NCBI RefSeq assembly: GCF_016894445.1
Contig: NZ_CP056775.1
Location: forward strand, 2,978,001 to 3,042,000
Length of the DNA: 64,000 nt
Source: Dyadobacter sandarakinus
Lineage (GTDB): Bacteria; Bacteroidota; Bacteroidia; Cytophagales; Spirosomataceae
Direction: 5' to 3'
How positions within the stretch are numbered: position 1 is the stretch's first letter; every line of letters starts with the position of its first letter. The translations under genes were made by a program, and so were the position numbers. Below, piece by piece: positions 54,087 to 61,896 of this stretch. The notes under the pieces are model-generated. The model saw nothing but the letters and a program-made list of their open reading frames with translations. It ran no database searches and was not told the origin of the DNA.

Positions 54087-55014
54087 AGTGATAGTCGGGA
54101 GCAGCTTCTCCGGGGCTGTCAAGTACATTGTCCAAAAGCAACAGGCCAAAGTGCTGGGTGGGGAAGGTATACGTTTAATGAACGTCAAATCGATGGTGGA
54201 TGATTTCAATATGCAGCGCATGCTTAATCCCGAGCTCGGCAAAGCGGTCGGTCACCTGGTACTAAGTTGGAGCCAGATGGATGCGCCCAAACTCTCTGAA
54301 AAAATCCTGATGGAAAGGGCTAAACAGTACCTGGAAAAAATGAAAATCCAGGATACCCAGTACCTGGTCGTCGAGCACCGGGATACAAAACACCCGCACA
54401 TCCACATACTTTATAACCGGGTCGATAACTCCGGCCGCTCGATTTCGGACAAGTTCCAACGACGGCTAAACCAGAAGGTTTGTAAGGAAATGACCTTGGA
54501 GCACGGCTACCACCTGGCAAAGGACAAATCGCAGGTGAACCGCCAGCAGCTTAAAGGCGCTGACAAAATCAGATACGAGCTTTCCGACACGATCCAGCGG
54601 GCCAGCAAATTTGCGTCCAGCTGGGGAGAGCTTGAAACGGTGCTGGCATCGAAGGATATCCGGTTGATTTACAAATACAAGTCCGGCACGCAGCAAGTAG
54701 AAGGGATCAGTTTTGAGAAAGATGGGATGGTTTTTAAAGGATCAAAGGTTGACCGGAGCCTGAGTTATGGCCGGTTGAACAATACTATAAGCGCCAATTC
54801 GCGAAGGCAGTTTCGGGGAATATCAACGGTTAACACTGGCACAAAGATGAATATTCCCACCACCAAATCAGCTCAGGTCACTGTCGCTGAGCAACCAAGC
54901 TCTGAACCGGACCTGATAGATACGCTGCTATCCCCTGTACATCAAAACGACCCTGAACAAATCAGACAACAACAGATCAAAAAACGTAAAAAATCCCGCG
55001 GATTACACTTATGA
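54076..55014 (+). CDS. Relaxase / mobilization nuclease
   Basis: This is a 312-residue relaxase of the MobA/VirD2 (PF03432) family. The metal-binding three-His motif is visible in VVEHRDTKHPHIHILYNRVD, followed by SGRSISDKFQRRLNQKVCKE. A candidate catalytic Tyr lies in the N-terminal region (AVKYIVQKQQAKVLGGEGI). It nicks oriT and leads the strand into a recipient using a conjugation system supplied in trans. The C-terminal part is Gln/Lys-rich. Confidence 0.9.
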   Translation: MIGKVIVGSSFSGAVKYIVQKQQAKVLGGEGIRLMNVKSMVDDFNMQRMLNPELGKAVGHLVLSWSQMDAPKLSEKILMERAKQYLEKMKIQDTQYLVVEHRDTKHPHIHILYNRVDNSGRSISDKFQRRLNQKVCKEMTLEHGYHLAKDKSQVNRQQLKGADKIRYELSDTIQRASKFASSWGELETVLASKDIRLIYKYKSGTQQVEGISFEKDGMVFKGSKVDRSLSYGRLNNTISANSRRQFRGISTVNTGTKMNIPTTKSAQVTVAEQPSSEPDLIDTLLSPVHQNDPEQIRQQQIKKRKKSRGLHL

Positions 55015-55601
55015 AACAGATAGAAGAAAAGTTGGACAGCATTGAAGAGGTGCTCACAATCCTGATAAAGAAAGTTTCCGGATTGGAAAACCTGCATTAT
55101 GAGAAAAAGGAAGTTAAGGCATCAAGTGACCCGGTGCTCGCAGAAATCAGGGATAGTGTTTCTAAAATGCCGTCTGGACATCTGATGCTATCTGAGATTT
55201 ATCGACTACGAAAAAGCATTGACGAGATTTTTGGTGATCTTGTTCATAAGAGCGCTGTTAGCATGAATTGGAGGTCAGGCGGTCTCCTACTCGCAGCATC
55301 CGTTCTGCTTATCATGGCCACTTGCGGGGTCATTGCCTTGAAATTCATTTCCAATGAGAATGAACAATTAAAACACATGAGTATTAAGTACACCTCGGCG
55401 CAGGAATTGGAGCCTGAACTATTCACTTGGCTTGATAGCCTTTATTTACAAAAGCGATATTGGCCAGTGGATTCACTAAGGCTTATGCGCCGACCTATGC
55501 ACAAAAGATCTAACCCCAATATATCAACAGACAAAAAAAAAGGTAGGCCAATACGAAGAATGAGACAACTGTGTAAATCTGCTATCGGGGCAGGCAGCTA
55601 A
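55011..55601 (+). CDS. Hypothetical protein with coiled coil and membrane helix
   Basis: This is a 196-residue protein with an N-terminal coiled coil (MKQIEEKLDSIEEVLTILIK), one membrane helix (about residues 90 to 110) and a basic C-terminal tail. It overlaps the relaxase gene by 4 bp (ATGA), so it is translationally coupled. Proteins of this layout follow relaxases on many Bacteroidota mobilizable elements; a role in docking to the host type IV system is possible but not shown. Confidence 0.55.
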   Translation: MKQIEEKLDSIEEVLTILIKKVSGLENLHYEKKEVKASSDPVLAEIRDSVSKMPSGHLMLSEIYRLRKSIDEIFGDLVHKSAVSMNWRSGGLLLAASVLLIMATCGVIALKFISNENEQLKHMSIKYTSAQELEPELFTWLDSLYLQKRYWPVDSLRLMRRPMHKRSNPNISTDKKKGRPIRRMRQLCKSAIGAGS

Positions 55602-56098
55602 AGCCCAATAGCCAAAATCCTCAAGTCGTTTTTACTCTCTAATAAAAATTATGTAAACCCCTATATATCATATATTTAACATGCACTCAAAGATGAGTGA
55701 TAAATTAGAGGCAACTTTAAGACAAGAATCCATAATAGCATGCAAATCTCGCCTAAAACCAAAATATTTTCGATATTACCCACTAGCAATATAATGGTCT
55801 ATCAACCCTCAAATTCAATTCTATACCCTAGTGAGCACAATACAGTACACAATTCCAACCAATAAATTACTGCTTCAAAAAATCGTTCTTGACTGGATCA
55901 ACAAATGTCCAAAATCCAAAGTAGCAATTATTACATAATTATTGGTTGGTGATACAAAAATCCTGCCTCAACTTCACTTCTGCCATTTATCCATGCGTAA
56001 GCTATTAGAGTTGGTACGATTTTATCGGTCTAGCTAGCTTCGCTCACATTACATTCACCAAGAATGTGTGGATACAGTGATCTAAACATTTGCAAACA
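55602..56098. other. AT-rich gene-free stretch between mobilization genes and sulfur module
   Basis: These 497 bp show no open frame with coding character on either strand. The composition is AT-rich with short palindromes (for example CCAATAA and TTATTGG parts near 55858 and 55938). It separates the plus-strand mobilization operon from the minus-strand sulfur genes. No tRNA or tRNA fragment is present here. Confidence 0.5.
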
Positions 56099-56320
56099 AT
56101 GGAAACGCTAAATTTCAAGACCAGCATAAAAGATAAAGAGGGCGTCACCGTAGTGACACCCTTTCTAAATAATTTGAAGCATGTAGATGGTTGGAACATC
56201 GATCTTTCCGACTCTGACAAGCTGCTTACAGTCCAAACTACCGACAACAGGATTGGAGAAAATGTTATCGAAGCAGTTATTCAGGCCGGATTTAGCGCGG
56301 AGGCGGTTGGAAGGCCGTAA
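56099..56320 (+). CDS. Small HMA-fold-like protein without the metal Cys pair
   Basis: This 73-residue protein resembles heavy-metal-associated domains in length and strand order (METLNFKTSIKDKEGVTVVT, then WNIDLSDSDKLLTVQTTDN and VIEAVIQAGFSAEAV), but the metal-binding CxxC loop is replaced by KDKEG. It therefore probably does not bind copper in the usual way. The start is ATG 56099; TTG 56090 is also in frame. It is convergent with the AcfC-like gene, with no gap. Confidence 0.55.
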   Translation: METLNFKTSIKDKEGVTVVTPFLNNLKHVDGWNIDLSDSDKLLTVQTTDNRIGENVIEAVIQAGFSAEAVGRP

Positions 56321-56321
56321 C

Positions 56322-57062
56322 CTATTCCCAACCCCAACGCTGAAATACCCGATGCCCTGCCGAACTTCTTAGAAAATCCAGGAAGCGTTTGCCGTCGGGA
56401 CCGTCCTTGCCTTTCAATGTCAAAGCAATAGGGGTACCTCTAAAAACTGTGGCCTGATTTGGGATTTCGATCAATTGGGTGATTTCCTTCAATGGAAAAT
56501 GCCATGTTTTATATGTAATCCAAGCGTCGTAAGTCGTGTCCGATTTCCAGGCTTCGATACCCAGGGCGGTGTTCGAGAATGAAGATTTGATATTGTGCTG
56601 TATTCCGGCGATCACATCGAATTTGCCAGCAATGTCCTCCCACATCCCCAACTGTCCAGCTCCATTCACGTCCAATAGCCTGACACCCGGTTTGGCCAGA
56701 TCAACAAACATCTTAATTTTCTTAGGGTTCCCTGGGCGAACCAGAATTGCTGCACTGCGCTTGTAAAGCTCAATTCTGGTTGTCTCATCCAGCAGCCCCC
56801 GATGATCAGCAGCAAATTGCGTGAGCATATACTCGGAGCCACCAAATACAACGTCAGCATCTTTTTTGGCCCTTTCTATCCATTTAGTTTCAGGGCCAGA
56901 ATTAACTACGACAGGTATTCGAGTTTCTTTCGAGAAAATATCCGCACATTCCTTTATCGCTGCCGAAGGCCCGCCCGGACCGTATACAAATAGGGTATCA
57001 GTTTGCGGATAAGCTTGATTGGCTAGCAGCAGAAAACCTATGATATGAACCAAATTTCTCAT
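56322..57062 (-). CDS. AcfC-like periplasmic solute-binding protein
   Basis: This is a 246-residue exported protein with a signal peptide ending in NQAYPQ. The mature part has the type 2 binding-protein fold: FVYGPGGPSAAIKECADIFS, PVVVNSGPETKWIERAKKDA and DVVFGGSEYMLTQFA. It is related to accessory colonization factor AcfC and sulfate- or molybdate-type binding proteins. No ABC permease or ATPase gene is nearby. It is last in a minus-strand sulfur-linked run. Confidence 0.75.
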   Translation of the reverse strand: MRNLVHIIGFLLLANQAYPQTDTLFVYGPGGPSAAIKECADIFSKETRIPVVVNSGPETKWIERAKKDADVVFGGSEYMLTQFAADHRGLLDETTRIELYKRSAAILVRPGNPKKIKMFVDLAKPGVRLLDVNGAGQLGMWEDIAGKFDVIAGIQHNIKSSFSNTALGIEAWKSDTTYDAWITYKTWHFPLKEITQLIEIPNQATVFRGTPIALTLKGKDGPDGKRFLDFLRSSAGHRVFQRWGWE

Positions 57063-57067
57063 CGCGA

Positions 57068-57991
57068 CTATTTGTTTAAATCGGTAAAACCATACTTGTG
57101 GTAAATTTCCCTGGCCTTAGCGCTCACCAGAAAATCCATAAAATCTGACGCCGCTTTGGGATGCGGCGCTTCCCGCAGTTTACCTGCCATGTAAGTTGCT
57201 TCAATATTCTCGCTATCCGGAATGCTGACCAATTCCAACGGATGTCCGATCATCTTTTGGTAGAACGCCTCTGAGTACCAAACCGGACCTGCCTGGGATT
57301 GTCCATAAAGTATTCTCATGGGAGTCTGCCGATGGTGGATCTGCGTTAAAAATGTAGTTTTCGCGGCTACCTTTTCTTTCATTATTTGCTCTTTCAGTGC
57401 TTGGCCGCCTGCTTTTACATAAGCGTCTTCAATCCGTTTTCCGATACCTTCCCACTCTGGATTTGGCATACTTACTTTTACATCGCTACGCCCCAGGTCT
57501 TTAAGTCCCTTTATATTGAGCGGATTCCCTTTTTGCACCATGATTGCTAACTTATTTCCGGCATACGCCTCGGTCCGGTTGAAAAGCGGAGCGAACTCTT
57601 CGATGCGCGTTTTCCCTGCTGTATATACATCCGGCTTATGTGATATGTGCATGTTACCGATCGTAATTGAGCCTTCTTTAATTTGTTTGGCCAATATCCC
57701 GGGCGGCAAAGTCTCCGCAAATATCCTGTTATAGGCAGGATATGCCTTTTTGAACTCTGCCAGTAATTCGTCAATGACCATGAATTGATTACCAGCGAAA
57801 AATATCGTCAGTTCCGGGTCTGTTATATCGCCATATAAGTCTGGTACATTGTCAATTCCTTTCACGGTAAATTGCAGGCCGTCTGTTGGGGGTTTATTCC
57901 ACGGCGGATCGAAGTTGTGCTCCTGTGCTTTTGCTTGATTATCAATCATGATACTGATTGTTAATATGATCAAAATGATGTAGTTTCTCAT
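57068..57991 (-). CDS. Periplasmic substrate-binding protein (ModA-like)
   Basis: From the ATG at 57991 this is a 307-residue exported protein with a signal peptide ending in QAKAQ. The fold pattern (ELTIFFAGNQFMVIDELLAE, GSITIGNMHISHKPDVYTAG, NKLAIMVQKGNPLNIKGLKD) matches molybdate/tungstate or oxyanion binding proteins. It lies 5 bp before the AcfC-like gene and 11 bp after DsrE. As no transport partners are visible, it may sense or present an oxyanion such as sulfate or thiosulfate; this is inferred. Confidence 0.7.
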   Translation of the reverse strand: MRNYIILIILTISIMIDNQAKAQEHNFDPPWNKPPTDGLQFTVKGIDNVPDLYGDITDPELTIFFAGNQFMVIDELLAEFKKAYPAYNRIFAETLPPGILAKQIKEGSITIGNMHISHKPDVYTAGKTRIEEFAPLFNRTEAYAGNKLAIMVQKGNPLNIKGLKDLGRSDVKVSMPNPEWEGIGKRIEDAYVKAGGQALKEQIMKEKVAAKTTFLTQIHHRQTPMRILYGQSQAGPVWYSEAFYQKMIGHPLELVSIPDSENIEATYMAGKLREAPHPKAASDFMDFLVSAKAREIYHKYGFTDLNK

Positions 57992-58002
57992 AGTGCTTGA
58001 TG

Positions 58003-58464
58003 TTATGGATGGACGATGGCCCATCCTTGTTGTTGCCGAATAATAATTTCCCCGTTTCCACTGGGTACATAGGAGATGAAATCAAAAAGTTCGTCCTTGC
58101 TGATTTTCCTCTCACGCATTGTGTTCTCGCATTCAGCCAGTATGACCCCGCGTTCTTGCAATACTTTCAGCTGTGTTTCGTAGGGCTGATCTTTCCTGAA
58201 CACGGTTACCCCGCCGCCATGCGCGACAAGCTCTACTTCCAGTTTTCCTTTTAACCGCGGATCATCCAGGGCATTCATGATATTCTTCATCGTCGCCTTA
58301 ATCACCTTTTCGTCATCGCTGTTAAGCTGGTATACCACTTTGTAGGATTTTTTATCGGCGGTCGCCCCGTGAAAATCGGCTGGGTTGACGGGCTTGTTCT
58401 GGGCGATTGCTGCTGCTGTAACAAACATTGACGCAGCGAATAGCATTGTTTTGAGCATTTTCAT
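58003..58464 (-). CDS. Periplasmic DsrE family protein
   Basis: This is a 153-residue protein with a signal peptide (LFAASMFVTAAAIAQNKPV) and a DsrE/DsrF-like fold: KVVYQLNSDDEKVIKATMKN, LEVELVAHGGGVTVFRK and a Cys in GVILAECENTMRERKISKDE. DsrE proteins carry sulfur as a persulfide on this Cys. An exported form next to a TsdA-like cytochrome suggests sulfur handling in the periplasm. Confidence 0.8.
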   Translation of the reverse strand: MKMLKTMLFAASMFVTAAAIAQNKPVNPADFHGATADKKSYKVVYQLNSDDEKVIKATMKNIMNALDDPRLKGKLEVELVAHGGGVTVFRKDQPYETQLKVLQERGVILAECENTMRERKISKDELFDFISYVPSGNGEIIIRQQQGWAIVHP

Positions 58465-58501
58465 TTGGTTTGGTTTTTAAAAGGTTATGATACGATTTAC
58501 A

Positions 58502-59545
58502 TTATTTACTTTCTTTTTTTGCTTTTGAAATTGGCTCGAAAGGCCCGAGTTTGTGCTGTTTCTGCGAAAAACCATCAGCATAAGGTGCGAACGGAAAATC
58601 GATGGGTTTTTTACTGATATCTACCCAGTCGCTGCTCTGGTCTTTGTGAGGGCGAGGCTGAGAATTGACGAACGCAGCAAGGTCCCAGGCTTCTTTATCG
58701 GTCAACAGCTTGTTTTCATAACTCGCGCCGAAGGGCATGTTGTTCACAACATAACCTGCAAAGGAAGAAACCCTGTAGAGCCCCGCTCCGTCGTTGTAGC
58801 TATTTTTGCCCCAAAGCGGGGGATAGACGTAAGCGTTTTTCTCGGGGTTTAATATTCCTTCCCCGTTGACGCCATGACAACTTTCGCATTTTGCTTGATA
58901 AATCAGACTACCGTTTTTTGGATCTGCCGCTCTGTCCAGATAAGCAAGTTTTTCCAAACCCGTTCCTTTGGGCGTTTCCCCCTTGGGTGTATCTTTTTCA
59001 AGCCATTTCATATAAGCCATCATTGCGGTCATTTCCCTGCTGGCACTGTCGGGTTTTGTTCCATTCAGACTCCTTTCAAAACAATCCGAAATCCGTTTGA
59101 TCACCGTTTCTTTGGTGCCTGAACGCGCCCTGAACTTTGGATAGGTGCTATATACAGCAGCGTAGTTGTTACCCATAATTTTTGTCCCTGCATCCAGGTG
59201 GCAATTCTGGCAATTCATGCCGTTGCTGATCTGCATTACTTTGCCTTTTGGCCCCAGGTACTCCGCTGTGTGTACAATCAGCTCACGCCCGTACCGGATT
59301 AAATCACCTTGTTCATTCTTGGGGATATCTGATGTGTCTGGTGCCTGCCACATTTTTGCTCTGGGTTGCGATACTTTGGTGGTTGCATCCATAGCGGCAA
59401 TTTTTTCAGGTGGCTTTACTAATTCTTGAAAATACCCTGGTGCACAAATTAATGCTATCAGAAAGAGCAGCAGGCATGAGACAATGGTAATCAAGATTTT
59501 AAGCAGGTTACTGAGTAAGGCCAGTGTTTTCTGTATCTTTTCCAT
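58502..59545 (-). CDS. Dihaem cytochrome c, thiosulfate dehydrogenase (TsdA)-like
   Basis: This is a 347-residue protein with an N-terminal membrane anchor (about 15 to 35) and two haem sites, CQNCH (about residue 110) and CESCH (about residue 220). The first domain has NGMNCQNCHLDAGTKIMGNN, YSTYPKFRARSGTKE and RISDCFERSLNG; this Cys, 39 residues after the haem His, stands where TsdA has a haem-ligating Cys. The enzyme would couple thiosulfate and tetrathionate. It follows a DUF2892 gene and precedes dsrE. Confidence 0.8.
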   Translation of the reverse strand: MEKIQKTLALLSNLLKILITIVSCLLLFLIALICAPGYFQELVKPPEKIAAMDATTKVSQPRAKMWQAPDTSDIPKNEQGDLIRYGRELIVHTAEYLGPKGKVMQISNGMNCQNCHLDAGTKIMGNNYAAVYSTYPKFRARSGTKETVIKRISDCFERSLNGTKPDSASREMTAMMAYMKWLEKDTPKGETPKGTGLEKLAYLDRAADPKNGSLIYQAKCESCHGVNGEGILNPEKNAYVYPPLWGKNSYNDGAGLYRVSSFAGYVVNNMPFGASYENKLLTDKEAWDLAAFVNSQPRPHKDQSSDWVDISKKPIDFPFAPYADGFSQKQHKLGPFEPISKAKKESK

Positions 59546-59563
59546 TGGGTCTGGCTGGTGTTG

Positions 59564-59803
59564 TCAGTGAAATTGTAATGCTTGTTTGGCCACGGGAATT
59601 TCGATGTGACGGTAGCGCTGCCATAAATACTTAATGGGACAAAAGCTTGTCATTGCTGTCACCAGCAGATAGTAGGCCGCCACGAGGAGATAAATGATCA
59701 GTCCTGGAAAATACAGCAGGAAAGGCAGCCACATCATCACGCACAACCTCAAAATTGTTTCAAAGAGTGTGACATTTAACGGAAGTTCATGGGTCGTTTT
59801 CAT
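59564..59803 (-). CDS. DUF2892-type small membrane protein
   Basis: This is a 79-residue protein with two membrane helices (about 15 to 32 and 34 to 52) and a Cys in the loop TSFCPIKYLW, like the membrane part of YgaP-type rhodaneses. It lies 18 bp before the TsdA-like gene on the same strand and probably belongs to its operon. Confidence 0.65.
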   Translation of the reverse strand: MKTTHELPLNVTLFETILRLCVMMWLPFLLYFPGLIIYLLVAAYYLLVTAMTSFCPIKYLWQRYRHIEIPVAKQALQFH

Positions 59804-59890
59804 CTTGAAAATGGTTAAGTTTTTGGCCTATTGCCATTACAAAGATGAGGGGTAAGCTGCCGTCAAAGAAATCGTAAAAAGTGATCTGTG

Positions 59891-59905
59891 ATAACCTCAG
59901 GTAAT
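59891..59905. promoter_or_regulatory. Near-palindrome upstream of the TsdA operon, possible LysR site
   Basis: ATAACCTCAGGTAAT has 7-bp arms with one mismatch around a central C and fits the T-N11-A pattern of LysR-type sites. It lies between the LysR gene and the operon beginning with the DUF2892 gene, 88 bp before its start. Confidence 0.35.
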
Positions 59906-59944
59906 ATAAAATCAACACGAGATGAGTAAAAATCCTATTTTGAA

Positions 59945-60838
59945 TTACTTTTTGTGATGAACAGCGAAGTTCATGAATAACTCAGCGAGGCCATCCGGTT
60001 GGCCATGGAGCGTGGCAAAGTGAAAAGCCCTTTCTATTGAAAAGCCTTCGATGTCGATCACACGGCACTGGTTGTGGGATAGCTCATCCAAAATGGAATG
60101 GATGGAAAGGAAGGCGGCACAGGGCGCATTCTGTATGTATCTTTTGATACTCTCACTCCCTGCCAGCTGCATTTGTTTGTTCAGGTCCGATAATGAGACC
60201 CCCTTCTCTTTCAATGCGTAGGCAATCACCTCCAAGGTACCCGAGCCCGGCTCTCTGAGGATGATAGGGATGCGGGCCAGCTCAGCAAGTGTGATTGTCC
60301 CATTTTTGGCAATGGTGCTCCGGGCACTGGTGACCAGGACAATTTCATCATTCAGAAATGGTGCATAATGTATCTTAGGATCACGTGATCTTCCTTCGAT
60401 GATGCCTATATCGATTTGCTTCTCGGTTAAGGCCAGCTGGATCTGGTCGGTATTCTTGATTACCAATGAGACCTCGATTTCCGGAAAGCGGTTATGAAAA
60501 GCCGCCAGCAACGATGGCAAAACATATTGGGCAACGGTGGTGCTGGCCCCAATCCTTAGCATGCCACTATTTTCATTATTCAGCGCATTGATTTCAAATT
60601 CAAGTGCGCGGTAAATCTCAAAGATCTGCTCCGTTCGCGCAAGCAACAGCTCGCCCGCGCGTGTCAGCTTGATTTTTGTACCGTTCCGGTCAAAAACCTT
60701 GGTTTTTAGCTGCGCTTCAAGTTCGCGAATATGTTTTGTGATTGCTGGCTGGGTAATGAAAAGCTCATCTGCCGCTTTTGTGAAGTTGAGCCGCTTGGCA
60801 ACAGTATGAAAAACCCGAAGGCGAAAATCAAAATTCAT
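59945..60838 (-). CDS. LysR family transcriptional regulator (CysB/CysL-like)
   Basis: This is a 297-residue protein with the N-terminal winged helix (FHTVAKRLNFTKAADELFIT, QPAITKHIRELEAQLKTKVF) and a periplasmic-binding-like effector domain (about 90 to 295). It regulates neighbouring genes in response to a small ligand, here probably a sulfur compound because it lies between sulfur genes. It reads in the same direction as the module. Confidence 0.88.
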   Translation of the reverse strand: MNFDFRLRVFHTVAKRLNFTKAADELFITQPAITKHIRELEAQLKTKVFDRNGTKIKLTRAGELLLARTEQIFEIYRALEFEINALNNENSGMLRIGASTTVAQYVLPSLLAAFHNRFPEIEVSLVIKNTDQIQLALTEKQIDIGIIEGRSRDPKIHYAPFLNDEIVLVTSARSTIAKNGTITLAELARIPIILREPGSGTLEVIAYALKEKGVSLSDLNKQMQLAGSESIKRYIQNAPCAAFLSIHSILDELSHNQCRVIDIEGFSIERAFHFATLHGQPDGLAELFMNFAVHHKK

Positions 60839-60890
60839 AGTAATAGGCGGGGTGGGATCAAGACTTTCTAACCTTATAGTCTATGAGCTG

Positions 60891-61502
60891 TCACTTAAAA
60901 AAATGTGTAAAAACAAAGCTCTGTACTGAACCAAACGGCGTAACATGATCGGAAATGACGCTTTGCTTAATCTGAAAATCATCATTAAAAAATAATTCCA
61001 ATGATTCGAGATTATATCTTCTCACCGGCAATCCGCTGCACATTGTGGGGCCATTTTCAGAGAAGGTGCCGATGATCAAATCCTTATCCACAAACTCGCT
61101 GACGATATCCTTATACTTTTTAATATCCTGGGTTTCTGTCAAAAAATGAAAAGTTGCCCGGTCGTGCCATAACATGTAGGGCCGGGCGGGAGCAAAATCG
61201 AGGATGTTGCACACGATCCATTTTATCTTTTCTGCCCGTTCCCTAAGTCGTTTTCTCGCCCTGTCAATGGCCGCACTGGAAATATCCAGAACGGTCAAAT
61301 CCGAATAGCCTTCGCTGAGCAGATTTTCGATCAGTGCGGCATCGCCGCCTCCGATATCGATGATCGCATCTGTCTTTGTGATGCCGGTGGACTTTATCAG
61401 CGAAAGCGAGGGCTCAGGCAGGCTTTGCGACCAGCTCAACTGGTCTGGCCCTTTGGATAAGTAAGTGTTGTCCCAATGGCGTTGAAGTGTGTTGTCCATC
61501 AT
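60891..61502 (-). CDS. Class I SAM-dependent methyltransferase
   Basis: This is a 203-residue protein with the SAM-binding motif AIIDIGGGDAALIENLLSEG, then LTVLDISSAAIDRARKRLRE and the motif WHDRATFHFLTETQD. It starts LQRHWDNTYLSKGPDQLSWS, typical of a small family of uncharacterised methyltransferases, some of which act on thiols or metalloids. It directly abuts the DUF202 gene, with a 1-bp overlap at 61502. Confidence 0.85.
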   Translation of the reverse strand: MMDNTLQRHWDNTYLSKGPDQLSWSQSLPEPSLSLIKSTGITKTDAIIDIGGGDAALIENLLSEGYSDLTVLDISSAAIDRARKRLRERAEKIKWIVCNILDFAPARPYMLWHDRATFHFLTETQDIKKYKDIVSEFVDKDLIIGTFSENGPTMCSGLPVRRYNLESLELFFNDDFQIKQSVISDHVTPFGSVQSFVFTHFFK

Positions 61503-61891
61503 CAGGTTGTCTTAATCAGATAAATAATGAGTAGTACGCTGGCCAAAAAGATCACTGCCGTCATCGATTTTATTAAAAGGGAGGACTGATAGTATTGCCC
61601 CTGTTCCAACTGCTTTTTTGTATTCATATAACGGACATAGGAAAATAGCGTTGTCAGCGCCCCCAAGCTAACCAGCAACACGCCGATAACAGGCGAATAA
61701 CCCGTGGAATGTACTTGTGATTTGCTTCCTAACGCAGCCGCAATTTGCCGAACGAACAACGAGAACTTGACAACAACGAAACCAAACCCCATGATACCGA
61801 TGCTGGTCCGGACCCATGCCAGAAAGGTCCTTTCGTTGGCAAGGTGATCCCCCGCATTCTTCTTGTGATCATTGAAAGGCCTGTTTTCCAT
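61502..61891 (-). CDS. YidH family (DUF202) membrane protein
   Basis: This 129-residue protein has the conserved start NDHKKNAGDHLANERTFLAW followed by VRTSIGIMGFGFVVVKFSLF, and three membrane helices (about 25 to 47, 64 to 84 and 104 to 124). DUF202 proteins are of unknown function and frequently stand in sulfur or stress clusters. It is 5 bp after the rhodanese fusion gene. Confidence 0.85.
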   Translation of the reverse strand: MENRPFNDHKKNAGDHLANERTFLAWVRTSIGIMGFGFVVVKFSLFVRQIAAALGSKSQVHSTGYSPVIGVLLVSLGALTTLFSYVRYMNTKKQLEQGQYYQSSLLIKSMTAVIFLASVLLIIYLIKTT

Positions 61892-61896
61892 ATAAT

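Noticed and set aside
55602-56098. Right end of the mobilizable element in the AT-rich gap
   Set aside because: No tRNA-Ala sequence or copy of the 48368-48409 fragment is visible there, so the end is not placed here.
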